Notes under the pieces: generated by a model
The model's database searches: none
Told to the model about the DNA's origin: nothing
What the model saw: the letters and a program-made list of their open reading frames with translations, nothing else
Shown here: piece after piece, positions 24,220 to 35,144 of the stretch
Layout of the letters: each line of letters starts with the position of its first letter
Position numbering within the stretch: position 1 is the first letter of the stretch
Translations under genes and position numbers: made by a program
From: Legionella maioricensis
Lineage (GTDB): Bacteria; Pseudomonadota; Gammaproteobacteria; Legionellales; Legionellaceae
Direction: 5' to 3'
DNA length: 64,000 nucleotides
NCBI RefSeq assembly: GCF_023618015.1
Contig: NZ_JAJKBJ010000003.1
Coordinates: 124,001 to 188,000, forward strand

Positions 24220-27200
24220 ATGGCAAAATGGTCAGAATCGTTTTTTGAGGGTATAGATACCTTCTTTGCCTGGTTAAGTACTTCTCTGCGGCAAACGACA
24301 GAATCTTATATCGATCTGGAAACCGCTGATAGCCCTACTGTATTAGTTAACCATGACGGCAGTTTGTTATCAATATTAAAAATTGAAGGGATAACCGCTC
24401 TTGCTGGCGCCGATGAATTCGATCATTTGGTTGAAGGATTGAATAATTCATTTCAAGCGGCTATGGGTAGACCTGGGCATGCATTACAGGTGTATTTCAG
24501 TCACGATAAACAAAATATTAAGAAATTAATTCAGGACATCTATTCCCCAGCCGAAGCTAGTGCTGAACGTCTCGAACTTAAATTAGGTGATTTATTTGAG
24601 GAGCGAGTGAATTATTTATCACAGTATTGTGCAGAAGAGCGCTTATATTTTGTATTGATTACCCGACCGTTTAATTTAACCAGCGATCAATTGAAGGTAG
24701 CAAATAAAGCAAAAATGAAGATGTTGAAGGACACCAAGGCTCCTCCATTTAAAAACAGTCAGACCGTTTTTGCAGCAATTCCAGAACTACGGGATACCCA
24801 TGATGCTTATGTTCGCGCCATCATTAATGACATAGACTCATTAAATATTTTTGGCAGGTTACTCGATGTTCATGAGGCCGTTCATGCAATTCGTATGACA
24901 GCAGATCCTGATTATACGGCCGATGATTGGAGGGCAACTCTACCTGGAGATAAACTGCCGGTACGTGAGATAAACAGCTTTGAGGGCGATGCTTCAGACT
25001 TACTCTGGCCGTCACTTGCGAAGCAGATAATACCCCGCGATGCAGAAGCTATAGATTTGCGCACGGTTAGGGTCGGGGATAAAATTTATGCATCTACTTA
25101 TATTGATTTATTTCCTAAGGACGTTAGGCCATTTATAAATTTGTTTTCACGTATCCTTCCTTCACATATTCCTTGGAAAATTTCATTTCTAATCGAAAGT
25201 GAAGGTCTTAGTACGATCAAACTTAAAGGTCTTTTGGCTGCAATTTTGAGTTTTAGTTCAGCACAAAATCGTTTGATAAGCGATTCAGTAAATCTACTAA
25301 AATATTTACAACTTAATACGGATGAGGCTATTGTTCGTTTGCGTGTAGTTGCCGCAACATGGGCTCCAGAAGGTAATTTGCCTTTGCTTAGACGGAGAAG
25401 TTCCGAACTGGTTAAAGCAATTCAAGGTTGGGGATCCACTGACGTGTCTGAAATTTGTGGCGATCCTTTCGCCGGTTTTGTTTCAACAATGTTGGCTACA
25501 ACTCTTAACAGCACAGGCGTACCCAGTGTTGCCCCCTTAACTTCGGTTATTTCCATGTTGCCCATTACGCGTCCCGCATCACCTTGGAAAACGGGAGCGT
25601 TACTCTTCAGATCCCCAGATGGTAAACCCTGGCCGTTTCAGCCTGGTTCAACAGAACAAACAACCTGGATTGACTTGGTCTACGCGCGTCCTGGTTCTGG
25701 TAAATCAGTATTGTCTAACGCTATAAATCTGGCTTTATGTTTGTCAGGTGGATTAATTCGCTTACCCCGTATAGCTATTATTGATATAGGGCCCTCCAGT
25801 AGTGGTCTCATTTCCCTGTTAAAAGAAGCATTACCTGCTTCCAAGCGGCATTTGGTGGCTTATCATCGCCTAAGAATGACACCTGAATATTCAATAAATC
25901 CCTTTGACACTCAATTGGGATGTCGTTACCCAACCGCTTTAGAACGATCGTTCTTAGTGAATTTTATGACTTTATTAACTACCCCGTTAGGTGCAGAAAA
26001 ACCTTATGACGGTATGCCTGATTTAGCCGGCATGGTAGTAGACGAATTGTATAAAAGCATGGCTGATGAGTTTAATCCCACGCCTTATGCCCCAGGGATA
26101 GAAGAGTTTATTGATGGTATTTTAGAGGAGATTGGGTTTGTTCGTGACTCCAAATCCACTTGGTGGGAGGTTACTGATTCGCTTTATTCTGCCGGATTTA
26201 TCCATGAGGCATTGCTGGCACAGCGCTATGCAATGCCTTTGTTGGCAGATGCGGCTTCAATTTGTAGAACTCCTTCCATTGAAGATCTCTATGAAAAAGT
26301 GACTGCCCCAACTGGAGAGTCATTAATTAATGCATTTTCAAGAATGATTTCTGCCGCAGTTCGTGAATATCCAATCTTATCTCGCGTCAGTAGTTTTGAT
26401 ATTGGTGATGCGCGAGTAGTCTCACTGGATCTTGATGAGGTGGCTAAAAGCGGGGGCGATGCTGCCGACCGACAAACGGCAGTAATGTATATGTTAGCTC
26501 GTTACGTCCTTGCCAGACATTATTATCTAACTGATGAAAGTTTGAGTAGTATTCCAGAACAATACAAAGAATATCATAAAGAAAGGATTATGCAGATCAG
26601 AGAAGATCACAAGCGTATTGTTTATGACGAATTCCATCGCACTTCCAAATCTGCGGCGGTACGTGAACAAGTGATTATTGACATGCGGGAAGGGCGTAAG
26701 TGGAAAGTGCAAATTGCATTGCTTTCTCAGTCTGTAGATGACTTTGATCCCGTGATGATAGATTTTGCTACAGCTATTTATATTATGGATGCAGGCCCGT
26801 CTCAGGCTATTGAGAAGACCACCGCAATTTTTGGGCTTTCCGAAACCGCAAAAGTCGCGTTACGTACTAGAGTGCACGGCCCCAGACAGGGAGGAGCAAC
26901 GTTCCTGGCTCAATTTGCTACTAAAACAGGAGTTAACGTTCAATTATTAACATTGACCTTAGGCCCTGTTGAATTATGGGCATTTAGTACTACCGCAGAA
27001 GATGCGACCGTACGAAATCATTTATACAGGCATCTCGGCCCATCTGAAGCAAGACGTCTTTTAGCTGCGTTATTCCCAAATGGTTCCATAGCCAAGGTAA
27101 TCGAAGCTCGTTTGGCCGGCATGAAAGAAAAAGGTGGTTTGATTGAAGCGGAAGAGAAAGAGGGGATCATTGATCAATTGGTTAACGATATCCTGGAAGC

Positions 27201-27246
27201 CTATTCTAAAGATCCTAATATTAAAAGTTTACCTGTAAAAGTTTAA
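24220..27246 (+). CDS. icmB: Dot/Icm ATPase DotO (IcmB)
   Basis: The VirB4/TraU-like ATPase at the cytoplasmic base of the machine, where it forms a hexamer of dimers with DotB. 1008 residues. Walker A is ARPGSGKS around residues 489-496 (YARPGSGKSVLSNAI); IVYDEFHRTS near residue 805 carries the Walker B DE pair. The N-terminal half (residues about 1-450) is the membrane-proximal TraC-like region. No membrane helix is present. It starts 38 bases after icmJ; the ribosome site is GGGGATATGGG. Confidence 0.97.
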   Translation: MAKWSESFFEGIDTFFAWLSTSLRQTTESYIDLETADSPTVLVNHDGSLLSILKIEGITALAGADEFDHLVEGLNNSFQAAMGRPGHALQVYFSHDKQNIKKLIQDIYSPAEASAERLELKLGDLFEERVNYLSQYCAEERLYFVLITRPFNLTSDQLKVANKAKMKMLKDTKAPPFKNSQTVFAAIPELRDTHDAYVRAIINDIDSLNIFGRLLDVHEAVHAIRMTADPDYTADDWRATLPGDKLPVREINSFEGDASDLLWPSLAKQIIPRDAEAIDLRTVRVGDKIYASTYIDLFPKDVRPFINLFSRILPSHIPWKISFLIESEGLSTIKLKGLLAAILSFSSAQNRLISDSVNLLKYLQLNTDEAIVRLRVVAATWAPEGNLPLLRRRSSELVKAIQGWGSTDVSEICGDPFAGFVSTMLATTLNSTGVPSVAPLTSVISMLPITRPASPWKTGALLFRSPDGKPWPFQPGSTEQTTWIDLVYARPGSGKSVLSNAINLALCLSGGLIRLPRIAIIDIGPSSSGLISLLKEALPASKRHLVAYHRLRMTPEYSINPFDTQLGCRYPTALERSFLVNFMTLLTTPLGAEKPYDGMPDLAGMVVDELYKSMADEFNPTPYAPGIEEFIDGILEEIGFVRDSKSTWWEVTDSLYSAGFIHEALLAQRYAMPLLADAASICRTPSIEDLYEKVTAPTGESLINAFSRMISAAVREYPILSRVSSFDIGDARVVSLDLDEVAKSGGDAADRQTAVMYMLARYVLARHYYLTDESLSSIPEQYKEYHKERIMQIREDHKRIVYDEFHRTSKSAAVREQVIIDMREGRKWKVQIALLSQSVDDFDPVMIDFATAIYIMDAGPSQAIEKTTAIFGLSETAKVALRTRVHGPRQGGATFLAQFATKTGVNVQLLTLTLGPVELWAFSTTAEDATVRNHLYRHLGPSEARRLLAALFPNGSIAKVIEARLAGMKEKGGLIEAEEKEGIIDQLVNDILEAYSKDPNIKSLPVKV

Positions 27247-27464
27247 TATTAATCTTTGGTTAAACTATTAAGTTAGGCACCTTCCAATGCCTGTCTACTG
27301 GTAATTAAGGTCTTCTGCGACTCACATTGGCAACGGTTTAGTTAACTAATCAAGGCTTGTTAACAAGCAATGCCCCAAGAGGCGATGAGCACTAGTGGGG
27401 CTTAAATAAAATGACACACATCAGGAGTCCATCAAAGTTGCTCCGTCATGGTATAGTTTCTCAA
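27247..27464. other. Short convergent gap between icmB and icmF; no tphA
   Basis: Only 218 bases separate the two stop codons. No open reading frame of useful length is present. A 6-bp inverted repeat GCCCCA/TGGGGC (about 27371-27400) with a long loop may serve as a weak bidirectional terminator. In L. pneumophila the transporter-like gene tphA lies here. Confidence 0.5.
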
Positions 27465-30386
27465 TCACACTACAGCCTCATTCAAGGTGAACCCATTTAA
27501 GATTCCAGGAGTAAAGGGATTGATCTGATTATTGGTTTTTAATAGATATCGTCCTGAATTGCTATTTACCTCAAAGAGGATTTGTAAACTGGAACTGTCT
27601 TGTTCATCAACTAAAACATTAACTTTCTCGAGGAGTTTAAATAGCGCCCAAGTTCCTTGTTCAGCAAGCTCATAATGGTTCCCTTCAATTGAATTCAGAG
27701 ATAATTTTGCATTGTTTTGTGGCCAGCTAAAGCGAATAAAGGAATCGCTTCCTTGAGTGTCAGTCAATTTTGTTTCGCCAATTTCAAGATTTAAGCTGGC
27801 GACCACAGGATCAAGACTGATTTTTTGTAAGCTGAAATCAATTTTGCTTTCATCACCGTGATCTGGGAAAAACATATTAGTTATAATGTTGGCACGGATA
27901 ATTTCATCAAGAGTTTCAGTTGAGATAGGCAATACAAAATCATTAACTGCTTTGGGTTTCCATTCGGCGCTGGAAACATCCAGGAAGGGTTTGATATATT
28001 GCTCGCTAAACGTATTTAATACGCCATGAGTTGCAAAAAAGCGGTTGAAATCAACGATCGAAATTTCTTCATGTTGGGAAGCGTCAAAAGGATAACGCTT
28101 GGCTATAGTACTTTGGAATTCTCTATAAACTGTTTGTTGCCATTGTTGATTGATATACTGGCGACTGTCTTTTATGAGGATAACCCAAGTATCACCCGCT
28201 ATTTGTTTAGCCCAAGAGCTTAAAGGCTCGGGTAACTGGCGCGCTTGATTATAGAGTAAACTGACAGGATCAGAAGAGCTTTCATTAATGAATCGTGATT
28301 TGGTAATAGTAAATGCAGTTTTTCCCCCATCATTTACAACGGATAGGGTTGCAATAAACTGTTCCAGCTCGGTGATTTTGATGCTTAGTTCTTTCGTACT
28401 GGATTGGCTCATCAGATTTAAATCAGTAAATTGATGGGCGACAAACTGATTAAAAGTTGATGTGTTTTCGCTTAAATCAGGTTTTGTTTCCTGTTGAATT
28501 AAATTCACCAATATATTGATGGCATTGGATTGTTGCAAAAGCTGAGTGACTTGCTTCCCTTGCTGGTAGTCTTGATAATGCACCGGCTGTGATTTGCGCA
28601 TAAAAGTTTGCCACCAGGTTACGTAATCAAAACAATACGCCTGGATTAACATATTTTGTAATTGAGATAAATCCTGGCGGGCGAGCACCCAGTTTTCCGT
28701 TTGCAGCTTGCTACTGATTTGGGGAATACTGTGGATGACTTCTTCAAAGCCCGCTTTTGTAAAATAAACAGGTAACTCATCAGCGGCCAGATTAAATCCC
28801 TGGATAGCAATTTTTTGTTTCTTTGAAGAAAAGGATTCTTTTGCTATGGAGTAATATAAATAACTGGTGGGGAGGGCATTTAAATAATTTCTGGCATCGC
28901 TAATTATTTGTTGTTTAACGAGCACATTTTTTAAGGGTTTACTTAACGCATGTTTGAGTAAAGCCAGTTGCTTTTTGGAGCCATTAGATTTTTGCCCTTG
29001 CCACTGATTATTAAACCAATCCTGCACTTCGGTTGCTACTAAGTGTTCAGGTTGACCAAGCATCAGGTATATTTTGAGGGCTTTATAGCGGACTATAGGG
29101 GTATTGCTGGGATTGGTGATCGCTTGTTCCAGTTCATTCATTAAAGAGGGGATGAACTCTCCTTGTAAACGATTTTGAGCGTTATGGTGGAGGTTTAATT
29201 TTAATTGATGAACGGTGGGAAGCGATATGGAATTACTGGGAATGTGCTCAATTTTATTTGCCGCTTTCGATAAATGATAGAGTGCTTGAGCTCCATTGTT
29301 TCCTTGACCATTCAATGCATCATAAGCAAGCAGCTCTTTGCTTGCTTCATCCAAGAGGTGTGCTGTTTTGTAATGATTGTAACTTAAAATAAGTAAACTC
29401 ACTCCCGCAATGCTTGCCGCAATTGCAATCAGTGGTTTTTGAGAGAATTTCCTTATTTGCGGTGCTTGGCTGCATTGTTCTTGTATATTTTTTAGCGCGC
29501 CCTCAACGAAATAGGCTCTAAAGTTAGTGGCTTGAGGAAAGGTGTCTTGAACAACCAAGGCATATTCATGTTGAATTTTTTTATTTAACCGGTCAATACT
29601 TACGCCACCTTGTTCGGCACTCGTAAAATAAATGGAGTGAAGATGAAACAGTTTAGGGGAAATGCCTTGAATGAGCGCTTGCGCAGGGGCGCGTAAACTA
29701 GCTAATTGAAGGGGAAATTCACGTATTAAACTGCGTTTTATAGTGGATCGTGCCGGATGCATTTTATTTATGACTTGTTGAGCAAGCATTTCAATTAACT
29801 GATTAAATTGAAGGCTGTATGCTTCAATTTTTTTACGTAATTGATTCATACAATCCAAGGAAAACCCCAAAGGTTTAGATAGATCAGTTACATGATCCAT
29901 TTGATAAAATTCAGTGAAACCTGCCAAGGTATCCATTTTAGTGAATACAATGGCTAACTCAGCTTGATAACCCAGATTAGAGCCTAAACGATTTAATAAT
30001 TGCAAATGAGCCTTTTTTTGCTCTGCGAACTCGGCTGGGTCAGATATTAATAAATCATTGACATCAACACATAAAATAAGTCCAGTAATTTTGAGATGCC
30101 TGTTGCATCGATTCAATTGTTTTAGAGTATTTTGTAATAATGTTTTGCTATTAGTAAGCCAGGTCTCACCCAGCTCGACAATAATACCTTGTTGATTAAA
30201 ATAAATTTTTGCATGCTGTTCGCTAAAGACAGGCATTTCTTCCATGTTACTTTGTTTTAAAAGAGCTGATTTACCTTGCTCATTTCTTCCGGTTACTACA
30301 AGAAAGGACAGCTGATTAACCTGAGGTTTTAATTGAGAGAGTATTTTTTTTATGGCATCACATAATGCGCGTAAAGAATTATCCAT
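27465..30386 (-). CDS. icmF: Dot/Icm stabilising protein IcmF
   Basis: A 973-residue inner-membrane protein of the IcmF/TssM superfamily. A Walker A-like motif GRNEQGKS is at residues 33-40 near the N-terminus, ahead of a membrane helix near residue 325 (KPLIAIAASIAGVSLLILSY); the large C-terminal part is periplasmic. With DotU it stabilises the core complex and helps target it to the poles in L. pneumophila. The start ATG shares its A with the dotU stop codon (TAATG), so the two are coupled. Confidence 0.95.
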   Translation of the reverse strand: MDNSLRALCDAIKKILSQLKPQVNQLSFLVVTGRNEQGKSALLKQSNMEEMPVFSEQHAKIYFNQQGIIVELGETWLTNSKTLLQNTLKQLNRCNRHLKITGLILCVDVNDLLISDPAEFAEQKKAHLQLLNRLGSNLGYQAELAIVFTKMDTLAGFTEFYQMDHVTDLSKPLGFSLDCMNQLRKKIEAYSLQFNQLIEMLAQQVINKMHPARSTIKRSLIREFPLQLASLRAPAQALIQGISPKLFHLHSIYFTSAEQGGVSIDRLNKKIQHEYALVVQDTFPQATNFRAYFVEGALKNIQEQCSQAPQIRKFSQKPLIAIAASIAGVSLLILSYNHYKTAHLLDEASKELLAYDALNGQGNNGAQALYHLSKAANKIEHIPSNSISLPTVHQLKLNLHHNAQNRLQGEFIPSLMNELEQAITNPSNTPIVRYKALKIYLMLGQPEHLVATEVQDWFNNQWQGQKSNGSKKQLALLKHALSKPLKNVLVKQQIISDARNYLNALPTSYLYYSIAKESFSSKKQKIAIQGFNLAADELPVYFTKAGFEEVIHSIPQISSKLQTENWVLARQDLSQLQNMLIQAYCFDYVTWWQTFMRKSQPVHYQDYQQGKQVTQLLQQSNAINILVNLIQQETKPDLSENTSTFNQFVAHQFTDLNLMSQSSTKELSIKITELEQFIATLSVVNDGGKTAFTITKSRFINESSSDPVSLLYNQARQLPEPLSSWAKQIAGDTWVILIKDSRQYINQQWQQTVYREFQSTIAKRYPFDASQHEEISIVDFNRFFATHGVLNTFSEQYIKPFLDVSSAEWKPKAVNDFVLPISTETLDEIIRANIITNMFFPDHGDESKIDFSLQKISLDPVVASLNLEIGETKLTDTQGSDSFIRFSWPQNNAKLSLNSIEGNHYELAEQGTWALFKLLEKVNVLVDEQDSSSLQILFEVNSNSGRYLLKTNNQINPFTPGILNGFTLNEAVV

Positions 30387-31171
30387 TAGTTATCCAGCAT
30401 TGCAAGGCGGGAATGCCCGAATAAAACGGATTTGGCTTTATTTTCCAATAAAATTTGGCTGGTCAAGAAAGCACAAACTACGATACTGGCAGCAATTACG
30501 GCACTTATTATGGCCGCCTTATAGGTTTTTTTAATTGTTTTGGGTATAGGATTTTCATTAAATAACCGATGGGGTTTATTAAAGCGATACTGTTGTATTA
30601 TTTGATATAAATCTTCAATAGTATTATCAAGCACCTGGCGTCCATCTGCCTTCAAATGATATTCTCCTTCAAAACCTGCAATAAGGCAAAAATAGGTTAG
30701 CTCTATTAAATCGAGGTACTGATTTGGTCTTTCTTTAATGTAATTAAGAATTTCAAAAAAACGTTGTTGCGGTTGAGCCCCATCACTGGTTAAGGGAGTA
30801 AAGGATTTAAATTCAGCAGCCAGGTTGTACACACGCAGGTAACTTTTTCCAAGTATTTCATCTATGGTTGCACAGAGGAGATATTGAGCAATGCTGGTCA
30901 GATCGGGTGAATATTTAGAGGCAGCCAATTTACTGTGAAATGCGCGCAACTCATGTTCGATGTTATCTCTTATATTTTCAATGGGAGGCAGTGATGGACT
31001 TAAGCAGAGCCTTTCTAATAAGGACAGCAATGGCCCTGCTGCTGCAACCAGGGTATTTGTTGAAAAAGGGGTAATAAATAGTTTGGAGCGATAGTATCCC
31101 TGCGGCACTAACGGGGTTCCGGCAATTGCAAGACGACTGACAAGTGAGGTCGGATAATGCTCAACTGTCAT
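30386..31171 (-). CDS. dotU: Dot/Icm protein DotU (IcmH)
   Basis: A 261-residue DotU/TssL-family protein. The cytoplasmic N-terminal domain shows the family pattern DLTSIAQYLLCATIDEIL-like (LTSIAQYLLCATIDEILG) and YFCLIAGFEGEYHLKADG, and one membrane helix lies at the C-terminus (AAIISAVIAASIVVCAFLT). It pairs with IcmF. The gene has its own upstream region (31172-31313), where AGCGGTATATAACG occurs, similar to the icmP promoter element. Confidence 0.95.
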   Translation of the reverse strand: MTVEHYPTSLVSRLAIAGTPLVPQGYYRSKLFITPFSTNTLVAAAGPLLSLLERLCLSPSLPPIENIRDNIEHELRAFHSKLAASKYSPDLTSIAQYLLCATIDEILGKSYLRVYNLAAEFKSFTPLTSDGAQPQQRFFEILNYIKERPNQYLDLIELTYFCLIAGFEGEYHLKADGRQVLDNTIEDLYQIIQQYRFNKPHRLFNENPIPKTIKKTYKAAIISAVIAASIVVCAFLTSQILLENKAKSVLFGHSRLAMLDN

Positions 31172-31244
31172 GGTTTTGCTCCAAATGAGTTTTGAACACG
31201 CATAACTGCATTTACAAAAGCTTCAAATTAAAAAGAAGATGATA

Positions 31245-31258
31245 CGTTATATACCGCT
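31245..31258 (-). promoter_or_regulatory. Possible dotU-icmF promoter element
   Basis: On the minus strand AGCGGTATATAACG, sharing AGCGGTATATA with the icmP upstream region. It is about 75-88 bases before the dotU ATG. Inferred only from this similarity. Confidence 0.35.
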
Positions 31259-31313
31259 TTTTGTTCAAGTGAGTCAAGCCCTCATTTCGCATCAATAAAG
31301 GAGAAATTTGGCG

Positions 31314-32897
31314 CTAATGTTTAAAATGGCGGGTACTGGTAAACACCATAGCCAGGCCGTGTTCTTCCGCGCAGGCGATGATTTGTTCATCCCGGATCGA
31401 GCCGCCTGGCTGGATGATGGTTGTAATCCCGGCTTGTGCTGCTATTTCAACTGTGTCGGTGAAAGGAATAAAGGCATCGGAGGCCATTGCCGCCCCTTTG
31501 GGGCTAAATCCCATTTGCTGCATTTGCCAAAGACCGATGCGCGCACTCATCACTCTACTGGTTTGACCTCCTCCGATCCCTATAGTCGCGGAATCTTTAG
31601 CATAAACTATAGCGTTAGATTTCACATGTTTTGCTGCTATCCAGGCAAACATCAAATCGTTCATTTGCTGTTCTGAGGGCTTCTTTCGAGTAACGACTTT
31701 TAATTCGCAGGTGACAAGGGAAAGGGAATCATGCTCTTGTACTAACAACCCTCCGTCTACTTTTCTCATATTCAATCTAAATTCATTATCCTGCTGCCAG
31801 ACTCCGGTACTGAGTACGCGAATGTTTTCTTTACTGGCAAGAATTGTCTTGGCTTCTTCACTAACGTCCGGGGCTATGATGACTTCGACAAACTGTTTTT
31901 CAAGTATGGCTTTGGCTGTATCGGCTTGCAAGGTCTGATTGAATGCAATAATTCCTCCGTAAGCCGAGGTGGGGTCGCTTTGAAAAGCTCTTAGATAAGC
32001 ATTGAGAGGAGTATCACTCACGGCTATTCCACAGGGATTGGCATGCTTTACTATGACGCAAATGGGTTTATTGTTCGGATAAGACTTAACACAATCCAGT
32101 GCTGCATCAGCATCCAGGATATTGTTATAAGATAATTGCTTGCCTTGAACTAAATGAGCAGAGCCTAGAGAGCCTGGAGCATTATTTTTATCAGCATAAA
32201 AAATGGCTTGTTGATGTGGATTCTCCCCATAGCGAAGATCACTGATTTTAGTGAACTGACAGGTAAGCACATCAGGGAATCCACTAGGGGTAAAATCTGC
32301 GTTTAAAGTCGTTAGATAATTCGCGATAGAGGCATCATAGGCTGCGATTTGAACAAATGCTTTTTTAGCTAAAGTAAATCTCCAATCAGAAGGTGCTTTT
32401 TTAGTCTGCAGATAGTGAATGAGTTCCGCGTAATCATCAGGAGTAACCACGACATAAGTATGAGCATGATTTTTTGCGGCCGAGCGAACCATTGCTGGGC
32501 CACCTATATCAATATTCTCAATGGCATTATTAAAGTCACAGTCGGGTCTGCTAATGACTTGTTCAAAAGGGTATAGGTTGACTACAAGTAAATCGATGGG
32601 CTTGATGGCATGGTGTTCTAAAGTTTTTCTGTCCTGTTCACCGCGAGCTAACAACCCTGCGTGAATTGCCGGGTGAAGGGTTTTAACCCTTCCATCCATC
32701 ATTTCAGGAAAGCCAGTACATTCACTGACATCCACTACAGGTAGTCCTTGTTCCTTGAGTAATTCCGCAGTATTACCGGTCGCAATTAATTCTACACCTT
32801 GTTGATGCAGAACTTTGGCAAGTTCAGTGATGCCTCTTTTATCTGATACGCTAAGTAATGCTCTTCGTGGCTGAAAGGAAACCTGTTGTTTATCCAT
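31314..32897 (-). CDS. purH: Bifunctional AICAR transformylase / IMP cyclohydrolase
   Basis: Catalyses the last two steps of IMP synthesis. 527 residues. The N-terminal MGS-like IMP cyclohydrolase domain includes [27 protein letters not shown] and [15 protein letters not shown]; the C-terminal transformylase includes [24 protein letters not shown] and CTKEAMKS-like [18 protein letters not shown]. Length is normal for the family. It follows prmA in the same direction, about 24 bases away. Confidence 0.97.
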   Translation of the reverse strand: MDKQQVSFQPRRALLSVSDKRGITELAKVLHQQGVELIATGNTAELLKEQGLPVVDVSECTGFPEMMDGRVKTLHPAIHAGLLARGEQDRKTLEHHAIKPIDLLVVNLYPFEQVISRPDCDFNNAIENIDIGGPAMVRSAAKNHAHTYVVVTPDDYAELIHYLQTKKAPSDWRFTLAKKAFVQIAAYDASIANYLTTLNADFTPSGFPDVLTCQFTKISDLRYGENPHQQAIFYADKNNAPGSLGSAHLVQGKQLSYNNILDADAALDCVKSYPNNKPICVIVKHANPCGIAVSDTPLNAYLRAFQSDPTSAYGGIIAFNQTLQADTAKAILEKQFVEVIIAPDVSEEAKTILASKENIRVLSTGVWQQDNEFRLNMRKVDGGLLVQEHDSLSLVTCELKVVTRKKPSEQQMNDLMFAWIAAKHVKSNAIVYAKDSATIGIGGGQTSRVMSARIGLWQMQQMGFSPKGAAMASDAFIPFTDTVEIAAQAGITTIIQPGGSIRDEQIIACAEEHGLAMVFTSTRHFKH

Positions 32898-32920
32898 TAT
32901 AATTTACCTTAGTAAGACAA

Positions 32921-33787
32921 TTACGCTCGTACAAAAACTAACAAAGCCCATCCATCAAGACATTCAGTCGTGATGGGGGTGAATGCCGACTGATAGGCCT
33001 CGATGAGCAAAGGGACTTGTTCTTCTAACAAGCCAGATACTATCAGGCGCGCATCAGGATGGAGCAAGTGATGAAAACGGTCTTTTAATGAAATTAATGG
33101 AGCCAATAAGATATTGGCAATAATTAAATCTACAGGATCCTGTAACGAATCCGGCATGCTGATAGACAATTGTTCAGCAATGTTGTTTGTCAGCGCATTA
33201 TTTTTGGTGGCTTGTAAGGCTTGATTATCAATATCTACTGCGTGGACTACTTTGGCCCCTAATTTTAATGCGGCCAAAGAGAGGATTCCTGAGCCACACC
33301 CGTAATCAATCACTGATTTATTCTGGAGATCTGCTTGTTCCAGCCAGGTTAAACACAATGACGTTGTAGGATGCGTTCCTGTTCCAAATGCTAATCCAGG
33401 ATCCAACATCAAATTCACCGCCTCTGGTTCGGGAGGAGTGGACCATGTAGGGCAAATCCATAAACGTTTACCAAAGCGTTGTGGTTTAAAGTCATCCATC
33501 CAGGCCCTTTCCCAATCTTTGTCAGGAAGTACTTCTAAACTGCATGCTAATGGCGATCTGGTTAGGGCCAGTTGTGTTTTAGCATACTGCGCTTCTTGAG
33601 CTTGGGCAAACAAGGCATGAATGATGACTTCTGGCCATAAAGGAGTAGTACCAGGTTCTGGTTCGAGAACGGGATTATCGTTTTTATCAGTAAGCATAAT
33701 CGATAAGGCACCCAACTCTTCCAATTCTGCACTAATTGGCTCTACTTCTTCATTTGGGCAATGTTCTATTTTTAATTGAAACCACAC
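32921..33787 (-). CDS. prmA: Ribosomal protein L11 methyltransferase
   Basis: SAM-dependent trimethylation of L11. 288 residues. Family segments: WERAWMDDFKPQRFGKRLWI, LDPGLAFGTGTHPTT, SAM-binding VIDYGCGSGILSLAALKLGA and DLIIANILLAPL. The start is GTG at 33787 with AAAGGA upstream. It abuts accC (four-base gap), and the accB-accC-prmA order is common in gammaproteobacteria. Confidence 0.96.
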   Translation of the reverse strand: MWFQLKIEHCPNEEVEPISAELEELGALSIMLTDKNDNPVLEPEPGTTPLWPEVIIHALFAQAQEAQYAKTQLALTRSPLACSLEVLPDKDWERAWMDDFKPQRFGKRLWICPTWSTPPEPEAVNLMLDPGLAFGTGTHPTTSLCLTWLEQADLQNKSVIDYGCGSGILSLAALKLGAKVVHAVDIDNQALQATKNNALTNNIAEQLSISMPDSLQDPVDLIIANILLAPLISLKDRFHHLLHPDARLIVSGLLEEQVPLLIEAYQSAFTPITTECLDGWALLVFVRA

Positions 33788-33791
33788 GATA

Positions 33792-35132
33792 TTAATCCTT
33801 TAGCATTTTTTCTAAGTAATGAATATTGGTACCACCGTCGATAAAGAATTTGTCATGTAGAATGCGTTGATGTAATTCAATATTTGTTTTTATTCCATCG
33901 ATAATAATTTCATCCAGAGCATTACGCATTCTGGCAATAGCTTCGGCGCGAGTTTCGCCATAACTAATCAGTTTGCCTATCATGGAGTCATAATTAGGCG
34001 GTACGGTATAACTGCTGTAAATGTGTGAATCAAAACGAATTCCTGGGCCACCAGGCTGATGTAATAACTTTATTGTTCCAGGAGAGGGCATAAAGGTTTT
34101 CGGGTCTTCTGCATTAATTCTACATTCAATGGAATGCCCGCGAAACTTGATGTCTTCCTGAGTTAATGTCAGCGGGATATCACTGGCAATTTTGATTTGT
34201 TCTTTAATTAAGTCCAGACCGGTAATCATCTCTGTAACAGGATGCTCCACCTGAATACGGGTATTCATTTCAATAAAATAAAAACAACCGTCCTGATAGA
34301 GGAATTCAAAGGTTCCTGCTCCCCGGTATTGTAACTCTTGACAGGCTTTGATTACGGACTCGCCAATTTTGTTTCTTAATTCAACAGTAATTCCTGGGGC
34401 TGGCGCTTCTTCTACTACTTTTTGATGGCGTCTTTGCATGGAACAGTCACGTTCACCCAGATGAATGGCATGACCCTTGCCATCGCCAAGCACTTGGAAT
34501 TCTACGTGTCTTGGATTTTCCAGGAATTTCTCCATGTACACAATCGGATTATTAAAAGCTGCCTTCGCTTCGCTTCGGGTAAGTGCTATGGAGCTCAATA
34601 AATTAGCTTCAGTATGTACTACACGCATTCCCCGTCCACCGCCACCACCAGCCGCTTTAATAATGACGGGATAACCGATTCTACGACCTATTTCCAGATT
34701 AAGGGCATCATCATCACCTAAGGGGCCATCGGAACCAGGGACGCAGGGTACGCCTGCTTTTTTCATCGCAGCTATAGCAGATACTTTATCACCCATCAGG
34801 CGTATGGTGTCACCCCGTGGACCGATAAATTGAAAGCCGCTTTGCTCTACGATGTCTGCAAAATCTGCATTTTCAGATAGAAATCCATAGCCAGGATGAA
34901 TGGCTACTGCATCGGTAATTTCAGCAGCAGAGATAATGGCTGGGATGTTTAGATAACTTTTTTGTGCCGGGGCTGGTCCAATGCAAACGGTCTCATCAGC
35001 AAGACGAACATGCAACAAATCTTTGTCGACATCCGAGTGAACGGCAACAGTCTGAATGCCGAGTTCTTTACACGCACGTAATATACGCAGTGCTATTTCA
35101 CCTCTATTGGCAATAACAATTTTACTGAGCAT
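33792..35132 (-). CDS. accC: Acetyl-CoA carboxylase, biotin carboxylase subunit
   Basis: ATP-dependent carboxylation of biotin on AccB, the first half-reaction for malonyl-CoA synthesis. 446 residues. Motifs: [18 protein letters not shown] at the N-terminus, [11 protein letters not shown], the Gly-rich ATP loop [30 protein letters not shown] and [20 protein letters not shown]. Complete. It lies 12 bases after accB. Confidence 0.97.
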   Translation of the reverse strand: MLSKIVIANRGEIALRILRACKELGIQTVAVHSDVDKDLLHVRLADETVCIGPAPAQKSYLNIPAIISAAEITDAVAIHPGYGFLSENADFADIVEQSGFQFIGPRGDTIRLMGDKVSAIAAMKKAGVPCVPGSDGPLGDDDALNLEIGRRIGYPVIIKAAGGGGGRGMRVVHTEANLLSSIALTRSEAKAAFNNPIVYMEKFLENPRHVEFQVLGDGKGHAIHLGERDCSMQRRHQKVVEEAPAPGITVELRNKIGESVIKACQELQYRGAGTFEFLYQDGCFYFIEMNTRIQVEHPVTEMITGLDLIKEQIKIASDIPLTLTQEDIKFRGHSIECRINAEDPKTFMPSPGTIKLLHQPGGPGIRFDSHIYSSYTVPPNYDSMIGKLISYGETRAEAIARMRNALDEIIIDGIKTNIELHQRILHDKFFIDGGTNIHYLEKMLKD

Positions 35133-35144
35133 AGACAGTTATCC

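Noticed and set aside
31308..31676. 122-codon plus-strand frame over the purH 3' end
   Set aside because: Overlaps the conserved transformylase domain of purH and shows no family similarity.
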